DNA of 64,000 nucleotides from Streptomyces niveus (GCF_002009175.1 NZ_CP018047.1:2914001-2978000); one strand, 5' to 3'; shown: positions 39,096-48,575, numbered from the stretch's first letter. The notes: a model not told the origin generated them from the letters alone. Made by a program: numbers and translations.

Positions 39096-41618
39096 TTACA
39101 GCTTGTCGACCGGCGCGTACCGCAGCAGCAGCCGCTTCGGCTTCGAGTCGCCGAAGTCGATCGTCGCCTGCGCGTCGGCGCCCGACCCCGTCACCGTGAC
39201 GACCGTCCCGAGGCCGAACTGGTCGTGCGTGACCCTGTCCCCCACCGCGAGCGAGATGACGGGCTTCTCGGTCGCGCGCCGCGTGGCGAAACCGGCGGGG
39301 CCCGACCGTGAGCGGGACGTGGACAGCGAGGAGGTGATCCCCGACGTCGGCCCGGCGGGGGCCGCCATCGGGCCGGTGCGCTTCCACGTCAGATGCTCGC
39401 CCGGAATCTCCTCCAGGAAGCGCGACGGCGGGTTGTACGAGGGCTGGCCCCACGCGCTGCGCATCGAGGACCTGGTCAGATAGAGCCGCTCGCGGGCGCG
39501 CGTGATGCCGACGTACGCCAGCCTGCGCTCCTCCTCCAGCTCCTTCGCCTGACCGAGGGCGCGCATGTGCGGGAAGACGCCGTCCTCCATGCCCGTCAGG
39601 AAGACGACGGGGAATTCCAGCCCCTTCGCGGTGTGCAGCGTCATCAGCGTGATGACCCCGGAGCCGTCCTCGTCCTCGTCGGGGATCTGGTCGGAGTCGG
39701 CGACCAGCGCGACCCGCTCCAGGAACTCGGCGAGCGTCCCGGACGGGGCGGCGGCGTCCGCGTCGGCGGCCGCCTCATCGGAGCCGGCGCCGCCCGCGTC
39801 CGCTTCTGTGGCCGTCCCCGGTGCTTCCGCACCGGCCGCCTGCGCCCGCTCCTGCTCGAACTCCAGTGCCACAGCGGCCAGTTCCTGCAAGTTCTCGATC
39901 CGCGTCTCGTCCTGCGGGTCGGTCGACGCCTGCAACTCCGCCAGATAGCCGGTCCGTTCGAGCACGGCCTCCAGGACCGTCGCCGGACCGGCGCCGGACT
40001 CGACGACCGTACGCAGCTCCTCCATCAGTGTGTTGAAGCGCTTCACGGCGTTCGACGAGCGGGCCGCCATGCCGTACGCCTCGTCGACCCGGCGCAGCGC
40101 CTGCGCGAAGGAGATCTTCTCCCGGACCGAGAGCGCGTCGATCATCGCCTCGGCACGGTCGCCGATGCCGCGCTTGGGCACGTTCAGGATCCGGCGCAGC
40201 GGGACGCCGTCCTCCGGATTGGCGAGCACGCGCAGATAGGCCAGCACGTCGCGGACCTCCTTGCGCTCGTAGAAGCGCACACCGCCGACGACCTTGTAGG
40301 GCAGGCCGACGCGGATGAAGATCTCCTCGAAGACACGCGACTGCGCGTTCGTCCGGTAGAAGACGGCGACATCGCCCGCCTTGGCCTCCGACGCGTCCGT
40401 CATACGGTCGATCTCGTCGGCGACGAACTGCGCCTCGTCGTGCTCGGTGTCCGCCACGTACCCGGTGATCAGGGCGCCCGCTCCGGCGTTCGTCCACAGA
40501 TTCTTGGGGCGGCGGCTCTCGTTGCGCTCGATGACCGCGTTGGCCGCGCTGAGGATCGTCTGCGTGGAGCGGTAGTTCTGCTCCAGCAGGATCGTCGTCG
40601 CGTCCGGGTAGTCCTCCTCGAACTGGAGGATGTTGCGGATCGTGGCGCCCCGGAACGCGTAGATGGACTGGTCCGCGTCACCGACCACGCACAGCTCGGC
40701 CGGGTCGTGTCCCTCGCCCGCGGGGCCGACCAGCTCACGCACCAGGGTGTACTGGGCGTGGTTGGTGTCCTGGTACTCGTCCACCAGGACGTGGCGGAAG
40801 CGGCGGCGGTAGTGCTCGGCGACGTCCCCGAACGCCTGGAGCAGATGGACCGTCGTCATGATGATGTCGTCGAAGTCCAGCGCGTTGGCCTCGCGCAGCC
40901 GCGCCTGGTACATCCGGTACGCCTCGGCCAGCGTCTTCTCGAAGGGGTCCGACGCCTGACCGGCGAAGGTCTCCTCGTCGATCAGCTCGTTCTTCAGATT
41001 CGAGATCTTGGCGCTGAACGCCTTCGGGGGGTGGCGCTTGGGGTCGAGGTCCAGATCGCGGCAGACCAGGGCCATGAGCCGCTTGGAGTCGGCCGCGTCG
41101 TAGATCGAGAACGACGACGTGAACCCGAGGCGCTTCGACTCACGGCGCAGGATCCGCACGCAGGCGCTGTGGAACGTCATCACCCACATGGCGTTGGCGC
41201 GCGGTCCGACGAGCTGTCCGACGCGCTCCTTCATCTCGCCCGCGGCCTTGTTGGTGAACGTGATCGCCAGTATTTCGCCCGGATGCACGCTGCGGGTCCC
41301 CAGCAGATGCGCGATCCGGTGCGTCAGCACGCGGGTCTTGCCGGAGCCCGCGCCCGCCACGATGAGCAGCGGCGATCCGGTGTGCACGACGGCGGCGCGC
41401 TGCTCCTCGTTCAGCCCTTCGAGCAGCGCCGCCGGGTCCACGACCGTGCGCGGCGCACCGTCTCGGTGGTACGCATCCCTGGGCGGGGGCACGTCGAACT
41501 TCCCTCCGAAGAGATCGTCGGGCACCTGTTCCGGAGCGGTGTCCTCGGGTGGCGGCGGGGGCTCCTCGGCCGAGGGCTGGAGGTCCGCCAGGAAGCTGTC
41601 GTCAAAGAGGCTGCTCAT
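39096..41618 (-). CDS. pcrA: ATP-dependent DNA helicase PcrA/UvrD
   Basis: 840 residues, superfamily 1A helicase for repair and clearing of replication blocks. Motifs in order: Q-motif region LNEEQRAAV, Walker A VAGAGSGKTRVLTHR (about 87-101), motif Ia ITFTNKAAGEM, motif II VDEYQDTNHAQY, motif III VVGDADQSIYAFRGA, motif IV LEQNYRSTQTIL, motif V TLMTLHTAKGLEFPVVFLTG and motif VI AYVGITRARERLYL. An Ala/Asp/Glu-rich insertion (AAGAEAPGTATEADAGGAG region) lies just before the 2B/2A return, and the C-terminal 70 residues contain the Tudor-like GDRVTHDQFGLGTVV. The N-terminal 60 residues are acidic and proline-rich. Confidence 0.96.
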   Translation of the reverse strand: MSSLFDDSFLADLQPSAEEPPPPPEDTAPEQVPDDLFGGKFDVPPPRDAYHRDGAPRTVVDPAALLEGLNEEQRAAVVHTGSPLLIVAGAGSGKTRVLTHRIAHLLGTRSVHPGEILAITFTNKAAGEMKERVGQLVGPRANAMWVMTFHSACVRILRRESKRLGFTSSFSIYDAADSKRLMALVCRDLDLDPKRHPPKAFSAKISNLKNELIDEETFAGQASDPFEKTLAEAYRMYQARLREANALDFDDIIMTTVHLLQAFGDVAEHYRRRFRHVLVDEYQDTNHAQYTLVRELVGPAGEGHDPAELCVVGDADQSIYAFRGATIRNILQFEEDYPDATTILLEQNYRSTQTILSAANAVIERNESRRPKNLWTNAGAGALITGYVADTEHDEAQFVADEIDRMTDASEAKAGDVAVFYRTNAQSRVFEEIFIRVGLPYKVVGGVRFYERKEVRDVLAYLRVLANPEDGVPLRRILNVPKRGIGDRAEAMIDALSVREKISFAQALRRVDEAYGMAARSSNAVKRFNTLMEELRTVVESGAGPATVLEAVLERTGYLAELQASTDPQDETRIENLQELAAVALEFEQERAQAAGAEAPGTATEADAGGAGSDEAAADADAAAPSGTLAEFLERVALVADSDQIPDEDEDGSGVITLMTLHTAKGLEFPVVFLTGMEDGVFPHMRALGQAKELEEERRLAYVGITRARERLYLTRSSMRSAWGQPSYNPPSRFLEEIPGEHLTWKRTGPMAAPAGPTSGITSSLSTSRSRSGPAGFATRRATEKPVISLAVGDRVTHDQFGLGTVVTVTGSGADAQATIDFGDSKPKRLLLRYAPVDKL

Positions 41619-41736
41619 CGCTTCCTGAGTCTAGGGTGCCGCACTGACAGCCCGCCGCCACATGGCCTCGCGGGGGCACCAACGAGTGTTTGCGTCAAAG
41701 GTCACGGAAATGTATCGGGCATATCGGCCATCAACC

Positions 41737-41766
41737 TTCACAGCGGCACCACAGATTGGCTAGCGT
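41737..41766 (+). promoter_or_regulatory. Predicted promoter upstream of the c-di-AMP riboswitch
   Basis: TTCACA (41737-41742), an 18-bp spacer and TAGCGT (41761-41766), placed so that the transcript would begin just before the riboswitch aptamer. Confidence 0.5.
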
Positions 41767-41789
41767 GCACGCCGAGGCCGTCCGTACTC

Positions 41790-41962
41790 CATCGGCGATC
41801 AGCGCCAAGCGGGCTGCCTGCGCCGAATCCGGGCTTCCCGAAGGGAGTCCGGAACCGGGGACCCACCACGTTCCACCGGGGTGAATCGGGCCGTTTTCCT
41901 GGCCCGTAGGGCAGCCTTCCGTTCCGCCCGAACCCGACAGCTAACCCGGTAGGCGGTCCACG
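41790..41962 (+). ncRNA. Cyclic di-AMP riboswitch (ydaO-yuaA type)
   Basis: The leader of the NlpC/P60 gene contains the conserved ydaO elements in order: AACCGGGGACCCA (41853-41865), CCGGGGTGAATCGGG (41876-41890), and the 3' core CCCGAACCCGACAGCTAACC (41927-41946), then CGGTAGGC, with the ribosome binding site GGAAGGAG right after. In Streptomyces this RNA class is known to sit before cell-wall hydrolase genes (rpfA, NlpC/P60) and to turn expression down when c-di-AMP is high. Exact ends are approximate, since pairing of the outer stem was judged by eye. Confidence 0.88.
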
Positions 41963-41978
41963 GAAGGAGATGCCGACC

Positions 41979-43136
41979 TTGGCGTCGCATCGCAAATCGC
42001 GCAGCCGTACCGGAGTGCGCGCGAACACACCGGCCGTCGGCTTCACGACGGCCGCACTCGCCTCGGTCACGCTTCTGTCGACGCAGAGCGCCACCGCCGC
42101 GCCGGCGGAGCCCAAGCCCTCCATAGAAGAGGTGCAGAAGAAGGTCGACGACCTGTACCGGCAGGCCGGTACGGCGACGCAGCAGTACAACAAGGCGAAG
42201 GAAGCGACCGACACGCAGCGCAAGTCGGTCGACCGGGTCCTGGACGACGTCGCCAAGAGCGCCGACAGGGTCAACGAGGCGCGACGCGCCCTCGGTACGT
42301 ACGCGGCGGCGCAGTACCGCGCGGGTGCGGTCGGTCCCACGGCCGCGCTGATGTTCGCCGACAGCCCGGAGTCGTACTTCGAGCAGACCCAGCTGATGGA
42401 CCGGCTGACCGACCGCCAGCAGGACGCCGTCGAGGACTTCCAGAAGGAGCAGCGGTCCGCGGCCAAGCAGCGCGTCGAGGCGACCAAGAGCCTGGAGTCG
42501 CTGACGGAGTCGCAGGCGTCGCTCAAGGCGGGCAAGCAGAAGGTCCAGAACAAGCTCGCGGCGGCGCGGTCGCTGCTCTCCGACCTGACGGCCGAGGAGA
42601 AGGCGCGGCTGGCGGCGCTGGAGCGGAAGAAGGAGGAAGAGGCGCGCCGCAAGGCCGAGGCGAAGGCCAAGGAGGAGGCCGCGGAGCGCAAGCGCCAGGA
42701 GGAGGCGCGGCAGGAGGCGCCCGCCACCGGAGGCGGCACGGACACGGGCTCGGGCGGCGGCTCGGGGGCCACGGACGGTACGTACGCGGCCAAGGCCGAG
42801 AAGGTCCTCGCGTTCGCCCGCGCCCAGATCGGCAAGCCGTACGTGTGGGGCGCCACCGGCCCCAGCTCGTACGACTGCTCGGGGCTGACGGGCGCCGCCT
42901 GGAAGGAGGCGGGTGTCCAGCTGCCACGTACGACCTGGGACCAGGTGAAGGTCGGCAAGCGCGTCGCCACGGCGGACCTGCTCCCCGGCGACCTGGTGTT
43001 CTTCTACGACGACATCAGCCACGTCGGCATCTACAAGGGCGACGGCAAGATGATCCACGCGCCGAAGCCGGGTGCGAACGTCCGCGAGGAGTCCATCTAC
43101 TACATGCCGATCTACGGCAGCGTGCGCCCGGCCTGA
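41979..43136 (+). CDS. NlpC/P60 peptidoglycan endopeptidase under c-di-AMP riboswitch control
   Basis: About 385 residues from the TTG at 41979, which lies 9 bases after GGAAGGAG; an in-frame ATG at 41970 abuts the ribosome binding site and is a less likely start. It has a signal peptide (region FTTAALASVTLLSTQSATAA), then a long coiled coil (about 40-240: VQKKVDDLYRQAGTATQQYN, VDRVLDDVAKSADRVNEARR, KKEEEARRKAEAKAKEEAAE) and a C-terminal NlpC/P60 domain with catalytic Cys in YDCSGLTGAAW, His in ISHVGIY and a polar residue in MIHAP. It should cleave D-Glu-mDAP-type bonds in the wall. Its last 25 bp overlap the convergent gene. Confidence 0.92.
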   Translation: MASHRKSRSRTGVRANTPAVGFTTAALASVTLLSTQSATAAPAEPKPSIEEVQKKVDDLYRQAGTATQQYNKAKEATDTQRKSVDRVLDDVAKSADRVNEARRALGTYAAAQYRAGAVGPTAALMFADSPESYFEQTQLMDRLTDRQQDAVEDFQKEQRSAAKQRVEATKSLESLTESQASLKAGKQKVQNKLAAARSLLSDLTAEEKARLAALERKKEEEARRKAEAKAKEEAAERKRQEEARQEAPATGGGTDTGSGGGSGATDGTYAAKAEKVLAFARAQIGKPYVWGATGPSSYDCSGLTGAAWKEAGVQLPRTTWDQVKVGKRVATADLLPGDLVFFYDDISHVGIYKGDGKMIHAPKPGANVREESIYYMPIYGSVRPA

Positions 43137-44599
43137 GCCGGTCGCCCCGGGCACCGGCTCAGGGTTCGGGCCGCGGGGTCCGGGGCGGCCGGGCCGTCCG
43201 GGCCGTTGAGGAACCAGACGTCGATCGGGTCCATCTCGTCCTGTTCGGCGCATCCGACGGTGACCAGGGCCCGGCCGTCCGGGGTGAAGGCGGCGACGCT
43301 CGGCCCGGACGTCAGCCGCAGCACGCGGCCGTCGTCGCCGAACAGGACGTCGCCTACGTCCGACGACATGAACGCGAGCGGTCCGCTCGCGGTCCACACG
43401 GCCCGCGCGGTGATCACCGACATCGGGTCGGTGGCGACCATGCCGTCGGGCGCCCGGTCCGGCCGTATCAGCGCGCCCGCGGTGAGTGTCGGCGGCAGGG
43501 ACGGGCCGCCGGGCGGGGCCGGGGCCGGGGCCGGGGACAGCGTCAGTACGCACACCGCCGGGTCGTCCTTGCCGTCCGCCCCGACGGCGAGGTACCCGGT
43601 GCCGTCCGGCGCCGCGGCCAGCGCGTGGATCGTGACCAGCCCGGTGTCCGCCTCGGCGAGCACCGCGCCGCCGTCCACCTCCCGCACGACCAGCCGGCTG
43701 CCGCGCGCGTGCGCCAGCAGGCCCCCGGCCGCGTCCAGGGCGACCGGGCCCTCGCCCTCCCAGCGCGCCCCGTCCGGGCCGGGCGACCCTGCCAGGACCT
43801 GTCCGGTCCGCGCGTCCAGGACCGCCACGGGGCCGCCTCGCAGCCGCCCCACGGCCACCCTCCGGCCGGCCGCGTCGAAGGAGAACCGCACGGGAACGTC
43901 GATGCCCACGAGGTCGTCCTCCTCCTCGTCCCCGTCGTCCGCCCCTCCCCCGGCCGAGCCGTCCGGCCAGATCTCCTCGGGGTCGAGCGTCCACAGCGGC
44001 TCCCCGGCCAACGACCAGGCGTGCCAGCGGCACTCCACCGAGGCGGCCACGATCGCGCCGTCCGGGGAGATCTGGATGTCGAGCGGATTGTCGTGGTAGT
44101 CGGCGCCGTCGAGGAACGTGGTCAACGGACCGCTCGCGAGCGTGCTCCAGCCGACGACGTCGCCGCCGTTGTGATGCCACTCGGCCACCGCGCCCAGCAC
44201 CAGCCGGCGCAGGTCGGACGGGGCCGCCACCGCGATCGCGCCGTACGGGAAGGCGACGCCGTCGGTCAGCGCGTACCCCGAGGGCGTGTGCACCCTGTCG
44301 TTCGCCTCTTCGTACTCGTCCCGGTCCGCCTCCGGCTCGGCCGGCACCCGGGCCGACTCCACGTCGACCAGCCGGCCGAGCCTGCGCGTCCCCGCCAGCG
44401 CGTGGTACGGCCGTAGGTCACCGGCCAGCCACTCGGCCCACCACCGGTCCGGCATCGGGCGCTGCTCCGGCGGCCAGCTCCGCAGACCGGTGGCGACACC
44501 GGCCGCCGCCGTCTCGTCCAGGGCTTCGAGCAGCGGGCACAGCCGATCCCAAAGCGACCTGGAACACGGTCCCTTCAGCATTTCCCCGAGAGTGGTCAT
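43112..44599 (-). CDS. Hypothetical protein with WD40-like beta-propeller repeats
   Basis: 495 residues, no signal peptide. After an alpha-helical N-terminus (LWDRLCPLLEALDETAAAG; WWAEWLAGDL), the rest is built of strand-rich blocks with a WD40 rhythm: DIQISPDGAIVAASVECRWH, RFSFDAAGRRVAVGRLRGGP, IHALAAAPDGTGYLAVGADG and AFTPDGRALVTVGCAEQDEM. An acidic loop (DDGDEEEDD) interrupts it. Third codon positions are strongly G/C, supporting a real gene. It lies between two NlpC/P60 genes on the opposite strand and overlaps the end of the first by 25 bp. Function is unknown. Confidence 0.72.
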   Translation of the reverse strand: MTTLGEMLKGPCSRSLWDRLCPLLEALDETAAAGVATGLRSWPPEQRPMPDRWWAEWLAGDLRPYHALAGTRRLGRLVDVESARVPAEPEADRDEYEEANDRVHTPSGYALTDGVAFPYGAIAVAAPSDLRRLVLGAVAEWHHNGGDVVGWSTLASGPLTTFLDGADYHDNPLDIQISPDGAIVAASVECRWHAWSLAGEPLWTLDPEEIWPDGSAGGGADDGDEEEDDLVGIDVPVRFSFDAAGRRVAVGRLRGGPVAVLDARTGQVLAGSPGPDGARWEGEGPVALDAAGGLLAHARGSRLVVREVDGGAVLAEADTGLVTIHALAAAPDGTGYLAVGADGKDDPAVCVLTLSPAPAPAPPGGPSLPPTLTAGALIRPDRAPDGMVATDPMSVITARAVWTASGPLAFMSSDVGDVLFGDDGRVLRLTSGPSVAAFTPDGRALVTVGCAEQDEMDPIDVWFLNGPDGPAAPDPAARTLSRCPGRPAQAGRTLP

Positions 44600-44875
44600 G
44601 GGAAGAACCTACGCGCGGGCTCTGACAGGTCGGGCCCGCCCCCGGGCCTCTGTACCACCGCTCCCGCGTCGCATGTGCCGGTGTCATCGGATCGGTCGGT
44701 TTCTGTCCGGGACTGTCGAATCCGGTGCGACCCGGACGGCCACAATCCGTCACCGAGCAACCGGCTCCGGGCAATTGCGGCCATGCCGCCGCGCTGCCGT
44801 GACGACCGCGCCTAGCGTCCTCACGTCAGGAACCCGGACGGAACAGAGCAGGAAACGAAGGATGTGGACGCCCCC

Positions 44876-45925
44876 GTGGCAGCGCACCGCCGACGCCGAT
44901 CGAAGCACCGACCGTTCAGCGGCCAGTACGGCCGTACGGCGGCCACTCTCGCCCTCGCGGGGGCCGCGACGGCCACCGGGCTCGAAGGCTCCGCACACGC
45001 CGAGCCGCGCCTGACGCCGGCGCAGGTGAAGTCGAAGGTCGACAAGCTCCACCACGAGGCGGAGGAAGCCACCGAGAAGTACAACGGGGCGAAGGAGAAG
45101 GCGGACGACGCGCGGGCCTCGCTGGACAGGCTGCGCGACGAGGCCGCCCGGCGGACGGAACGGCTCAACGCCTCGCGCAACGCGCTCGGTTCGATCGCCA
45201 CCGCCCAGTACCGCGCGGGCGGTCTCGACCCCGCCGTACAGCTCGCCCTCAGCTCCGACCCCGACGGGTATCTGCGCGGGGCCGAGCTCGCCGAACGGGC
45301 CGGCTTCCAGCAGGCTTGGGCTGTCAGCAGGATGCGCGCGCAGCTCGGGGACATCGGCCGCCTCCGTACGAAGGCCGACGGAAAGCTCGCCGAGCTGAAG
45401 AGCCGTCAGGCCGAGCTGGCCACACACAAGTCGACCATCCACAGGAAGCTCGACGACGCCCGCAAGCTGCTCGACCGGCTCACCGCCGCCGAGCGGGCGC
45501 GGTACGAAGGGGGCACCGACCCGCGCGCCGACCGCTCGCGGAGCCGCGCGGCCACGGCGGCCGTGGCCGCGCCCAACGCCCGCGCCGCCGCCGCGATCGC
45601 CTACGCGCGCGGGGCGATCGGCAAGCCCTACGTGTGGGGCGCGACGGGGCCGGACGGGTTCGACTGCTCCGGGCTGACCCAGGCCGCCTGGCGTGCCGCC
45701 GGGGTCGCGCTGCCCCGCACGACCTACACGCAGATCAACGCGGGCCAGCGGGTCTCCCGCTCCCAGCTCGCCCCGGGCGACCTGGTGTTCTTCTACTCGG
45801 GGATCTCGCACGTCGGGCTCTATGTCGGCGGCGGGCAGATGATCCACGCCCCTCGGCCGGGCGCCGGGGTGCGATTGGCCCCGATCGACCAGATGCCGTT
45901 CGCGGGCGCCGCCCGCCCCGCCTAG
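44876..45925 (+). CDS. NlpC/P60 peptidoglycan endopeptidase, second copy
   Basis: 349 residues from a GTG at 44876 (a GTG at 44864 is the alternative; neither has ideal spacing to GAAGGA). Same plan as the first copy: basic start AAHRRRRSKHR, signal peptide region (ATLALAGAATATGLEGSAHA), coiled coil (about 45-220: VKSKVDKLHHEAEEATEKYN and onward), and a C-terminal C40 domain with FDCSGLTQAAW, ISHVGLY and MIHAPRPGAG. The linker is shorter than in the first copy. Its leader shows no riboswitch, so the two hydrolases are probably regulated differently; a TAGCGT at about 44813 could be a -10. Confidence 0.92.
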   Translation: MAAHRRRRSKHRPFSGQYGRTAATLALAGAATATGLEGSAHAEPRLTPAQVKSKVDKLHHEAEEATEKYNGAKEKADDARASLDRLRDEAARRTERLNASRNALGSIATAQYRAGGLDPAVQLALSSDPDGYLRGAELAERAGFQQAWAVSRMRAQLGDIGRLRTKADGKLAELKSRQAELATHKSTIHRKLDDARKLLDRLTAAERARYEGGTDPRADRSRSRAATAAVAAPNARAAAAIAYARGAIGKPYVWGATGPDGFDCSGLTQAAWRAAGVALPRTTYTQINAGQRVSRSQLAPGDLVFFYSGISHVGLYVGGGQMIHAPRPGAGVRLAPIDQMPFAGAARPA

Positions 45926-46003
45926 ACCGTGTTGTGAAGGTGGCGTCGTCCACCCGGCCCAAGCCCGGATGCCGTACCGCGCCCGCCGCACGACGATGGC
46001 GCC

Positions 46004-46393
46004 ATGAGACACGGACGGGCCCGCGCGGCGGCGCTCACTCTCGGCGCGGTGCTCGCGCTGGCACCGGTCGGCGCCACCCCCGACGGCTGTGGCGACCTCA
46101 CCGGCGGCCGGCTCTGCGTCGAGGGCCCGGTGGGCGGCGAGGGGGCCTTCACGACGCGTTACGTGCGGCACGGCGCCGACGACGGAGAGGGACCCGGCCC
46201 GGAAGTCCGGCTCGGCTACCAGCGCAAGGACGCGCGGATCACCGCGTTCCCCGGCTGGTTCGGCACCCTCCGTACGGAGGACGGCTCGGCCGCGCTGACC
46301 GGCACGCTCGACACGGCACCCGGCGAATGCGTCCGCGGCCTGCTGCACCACGACGGCCGGGACCACGTCACCGAATGGCTCTGCTCGGAGTGA
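46004..46393 (+). CDS. Small exported protein, function unknown
   Basis: 129 residues with a short signal peptide (RHGRARAAALTLGAVLALAP) and a mature part with four cysteines (DGCGDL, GRLCVEG, GECVRG, WLCSE), likely two disulfides. No family is recognised. It lies 78 bp after the second NlpC/P60 gene in the same direction and may be co-transcribed. The ribosome binding site is weak. Confidence 0.6.
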   Translation: MRHGRARAAALTLGAVLALAPVGATPDGCGDLTGGRLCVEGPVGGEGAFTTRYVRHGADDGEGPGPEVRLGYQRKDARITAFPGWFGTLRTEDGSAALTGTLDTAPGECVRGLLHHDGRDHVTEWLCSE

Positions 46394-46470
46394 CTCGGAC
46401 CGACAAGGCCGACCCGCCCGCCCGCTCGCCCGTCCGCCCGCGGACGTGACACCCTCCTACGGAGGCGGAC

Positions 46471-47193
46471 TCACACCAGCCTGCGCGCCGTCGCCCACCG
46501 GGTCAGTTCGTGCCGGTTGGAGAGCTGGAGCTTGCGCAGCACCGCCGAGACGTGCGACTCGACCGTCTTCACCGAGATGTAGAGCTGCTTCGCGATCTCC
46601 TTGTACGCGTAACCGCGTGCGATCAGCCGCAGCACCTCGCGCTCGCGCTGCGTGAGACGGTCCATGTCCTCGTCGACCGGCGGCGCGTCCGTCGAGGCGA
46701 ACGCGTCGAGCACGAAGCCCGCCAGCCTCGGTGAGAAGACCGCGTCGCCGTCCTGGACCCGGAAGATCGAGTCCACCAGGTCCGTGCCGGTGATCGTCTT
46801 GGTGACATAGCCGCGCGCACCGCCGCGGATCACGCCGATCACGTCCTCCGCCGCGTCGGACACCGACAGCGCCAGGAAGCGCACCGGGTCCTCGGCCGCC
46901 GCCATCAGCGGCGCGCAGCGGCGCAGGACCTCCACGCCGCCACCGCCCGGGAGATGGACGTCGAGCAGGACGACCTCGGGGCGGGTGGCGGTGATGACCG
47001 TGACGGCCTGGTCGACGTCGGCGGCCTCGCCGACGACCTCCACGCCCGTGGTCTCGGTCTGCCCGATCTCGGCCTGGACCCCGGTGCGGAACATCCGGTG
47101 GTCGTCGACCAGCACCACCCGCACCCGCCTGCTCCCGGCCTCTCCCCCGCCGCCGTCGCCGCTCGTGCCGGTCGTCCCGCTGGTGCCGGTCAT
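46471..47193 (-). CDS. NarL/LuxR-family response regulator
   Basis: 240 residues. The receiver domain has VLVDDHRMFRTGVQAEI, phospho-acceptor Asp in VVLLDVHLPGG, LALSVSD, and the Lys in GYVTKTI. The C-terminal LuxR-type helix-turn-helix is LTQREREVLRLIARGYAYKE followed by IAKQLYISVKTVESHVSAVL. It overlaps the kinase gene by 4 bp (ATGA). It is the transcriptional output of the adjacent PspC-kinase. A Ser/Gly/Thr-rich N-terminal extension of about 22 residues precedes the receiver. Confidence 0.93.
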   Translation of the reverse strand: MTGTSGTTGTSGDGGGGEAGSRRVRVVLVDDHRMFRTGVQAEIGQTETTGVEVVGEAADVDQAVTVITATRPEVVLLDVHLPGGGGVEVLRRCAPLMAAAEDPVRFLALSVSDAAEDVIGVIRGGARGYVTKTITGTDLVDSIFRVQDGDAVFSPRLAGFVLDAFASTDAPPVDEDMDRLTQREREVLRLIARGYAYKEIAKQLYISVKTVESHVSAVLRKLQLSNRHELTRWATARRLV

Positions 47194-48575
47194 ACGTCCG
47201 CCGCCCTCTCCATCTCAAGCTCCACTTCCGTGCCCCCGTCGGGCGCCGAACGCACCCTCGCCGTACCGCCGTTGCGTTCCATCCGGCCGAAGATCGACTC
47301 CCGTACGCCCATCCTGTCCTCGGGCACCGCGTCCAGATCGAACCCGGGCCCGCGGTCCCGTACGGAGACGAAGACCGTCCGGCCCTCGACCTCCGCGTAG
47401 ACCTGCACGGCGCCTCCCTCGCCACCGTACTTGGCGGCGTTGACCATTGCCTCGCGTGCCGCCTGCATCTGTGCGGCCAGTTTCTCGTCGAGCGGGCAGT
47501 CGCCGACCACCACGACCTCGATCGGTACGCCGTGGTAGTCCTCCACCTCGGCGGCGGTCGCCTTCACGGCCTCGGCGAGGGTGTCGGGTTCGTTCGCCTC
47601 GTCCTTGCCGGTGCCTTCGGGCCTGTACAGCCAGGCGCGCAGCTCCCGCTCCTGCGCGCGGGCGAGCCGCCGGACCTCGCCGCCGTCGTCCGCGTTGCGC
47701 TGTATCAGCGTGAGCGTGTGCAGGACGGAGTCGTGGACGTGCGCGGCGACCTCGGCGCGTTCCTGGGCGCGGATGCGCATCAGGCGCTCGTCGGACAGGT
47801 CCTGGGTCATCCGTACGAGCCAGGGCCCGGCGAGCAGCGCGACCCCGGCCACGACGGCGATGGCCGCCGTAAGGACGTTGCCGAGCTGGGCGGCCGAGCC
47901 GCGTACGACCATGAACACGGTCAGGCCCATGCCCACCAGCGCGACACCGGCGAGTCCGCGCGCGATCTGGAAGACCCTGCGGCGCCTGCTGTCGGTCGAG
48001 AGCGAGGCCCACTGGGCGCGGCGGGCGTTGTCGGCCTGGCGCCAGACCAGGACGACACCGGCCCCGATGAGCAGCGTCGGCCAGATGTAGTTGCCCGCGC
48101 CGCCGCGCCCGAGGTCGGCGCTGGCGACGAAGACGGTCCCGACGACGAACAGCGCGATGATCGCGAAGGTCTGTCCCCGGTCGGGTTTACGGAGCCGTCG
48201 CCGACCGTCGCCCGTCGTCTCGAAGAGCGGGCGCATCTCGGTGGGGGTGCCGCCGACGCCGAGCGGCACGACGATCCAGAAGATGGCGTACAGCAGCGCG
48301 CCGAGCCCCTGCGCGAGGAACAGGGCGAGGAAGACGAGCCGCACCCAGCCGACCGGCAGCCCCAGATGGCCCGCGAGACCGCGTGCGACGCCGCCCAGCA
48401 GTCTGCCGTCCGCGCTGCGGTAGAGCTTGCGCAGGGGCTGCTCGTCGGCCCCCGGTACCGTCCCCGACGCCCGGCTCCGGCTCCGGGGCGCGCCCGACGG
48501 CCCCGCGCCCGAGGACGACGAGGAGGACGACGGGGGCGGGGTTGGCGTGGCGACCGGCATGCCACTGATGGTCAC
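47190..48575 (-). CDS. PspC-domain sensor histidine kinase (NarL type)
   Basis: 461 residues from a GTG. After a Pro/Ser-rich cytoplasmic start, a PspC domain (LYRSADGRLLGGVARGLAGH then LGLPVGWVRLVFLALFL) and further membrane helices (TFAIIALFVVGTVFVASADL; YIWPTLLIGAGVVLVW; two more) form the sensor. The HisKA_3 dimerisation region holds the phospho-His in EVAAHVHDSVLHTLTLIQRN, and the ATPase domain has REAMVNAAKYGG (N box) and VSVRDRGPGFDL (G box). It is predicted to sense membrane stress and phosphorylate the regulator encoded next to it. It is divergent from a second PspC gene. Confidence 0.93.
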   Translation of the reverse strand: MTISGMPVATPTPPPSSSSSSSGAGPSGAPRSRSRASGTVPGADEQPLRKLYRSADGRLLGGVARGLAGHLGLPVGWVRLVFLALFLAQGLGALLYAIFWIVVPLGVGGTPTEMRPLFETTGDGRRRLRKPDRGQTFAIIALFVVGTVFVASADLGRGGAGNYIWPTLLIGAGVVLVWRQADNARRAQWASLSTDSRRRRVFQIARGLAGVALVGMGLTVFMVVRGSAAQLGNVLTAAIAVVAGVALLAGPWLVRMTQDLSDERLMRIRAQERAEVAAHVHDSVLHTLTLIQRNADDGGEVRRLARAQERELRAWLYRPEGTGKDEANEPDTLAEAVKATAAEVEDYHGVPIEVVVVGDCPLDEKLAAQMQAAREAMVNAAKYGGEGGAVQVYAEVEGRTVFVSVRDRGPGFDLDAVPEDRMGVRESIFGRMERNGGTARVRSAPDGGTEVELEMERAADV

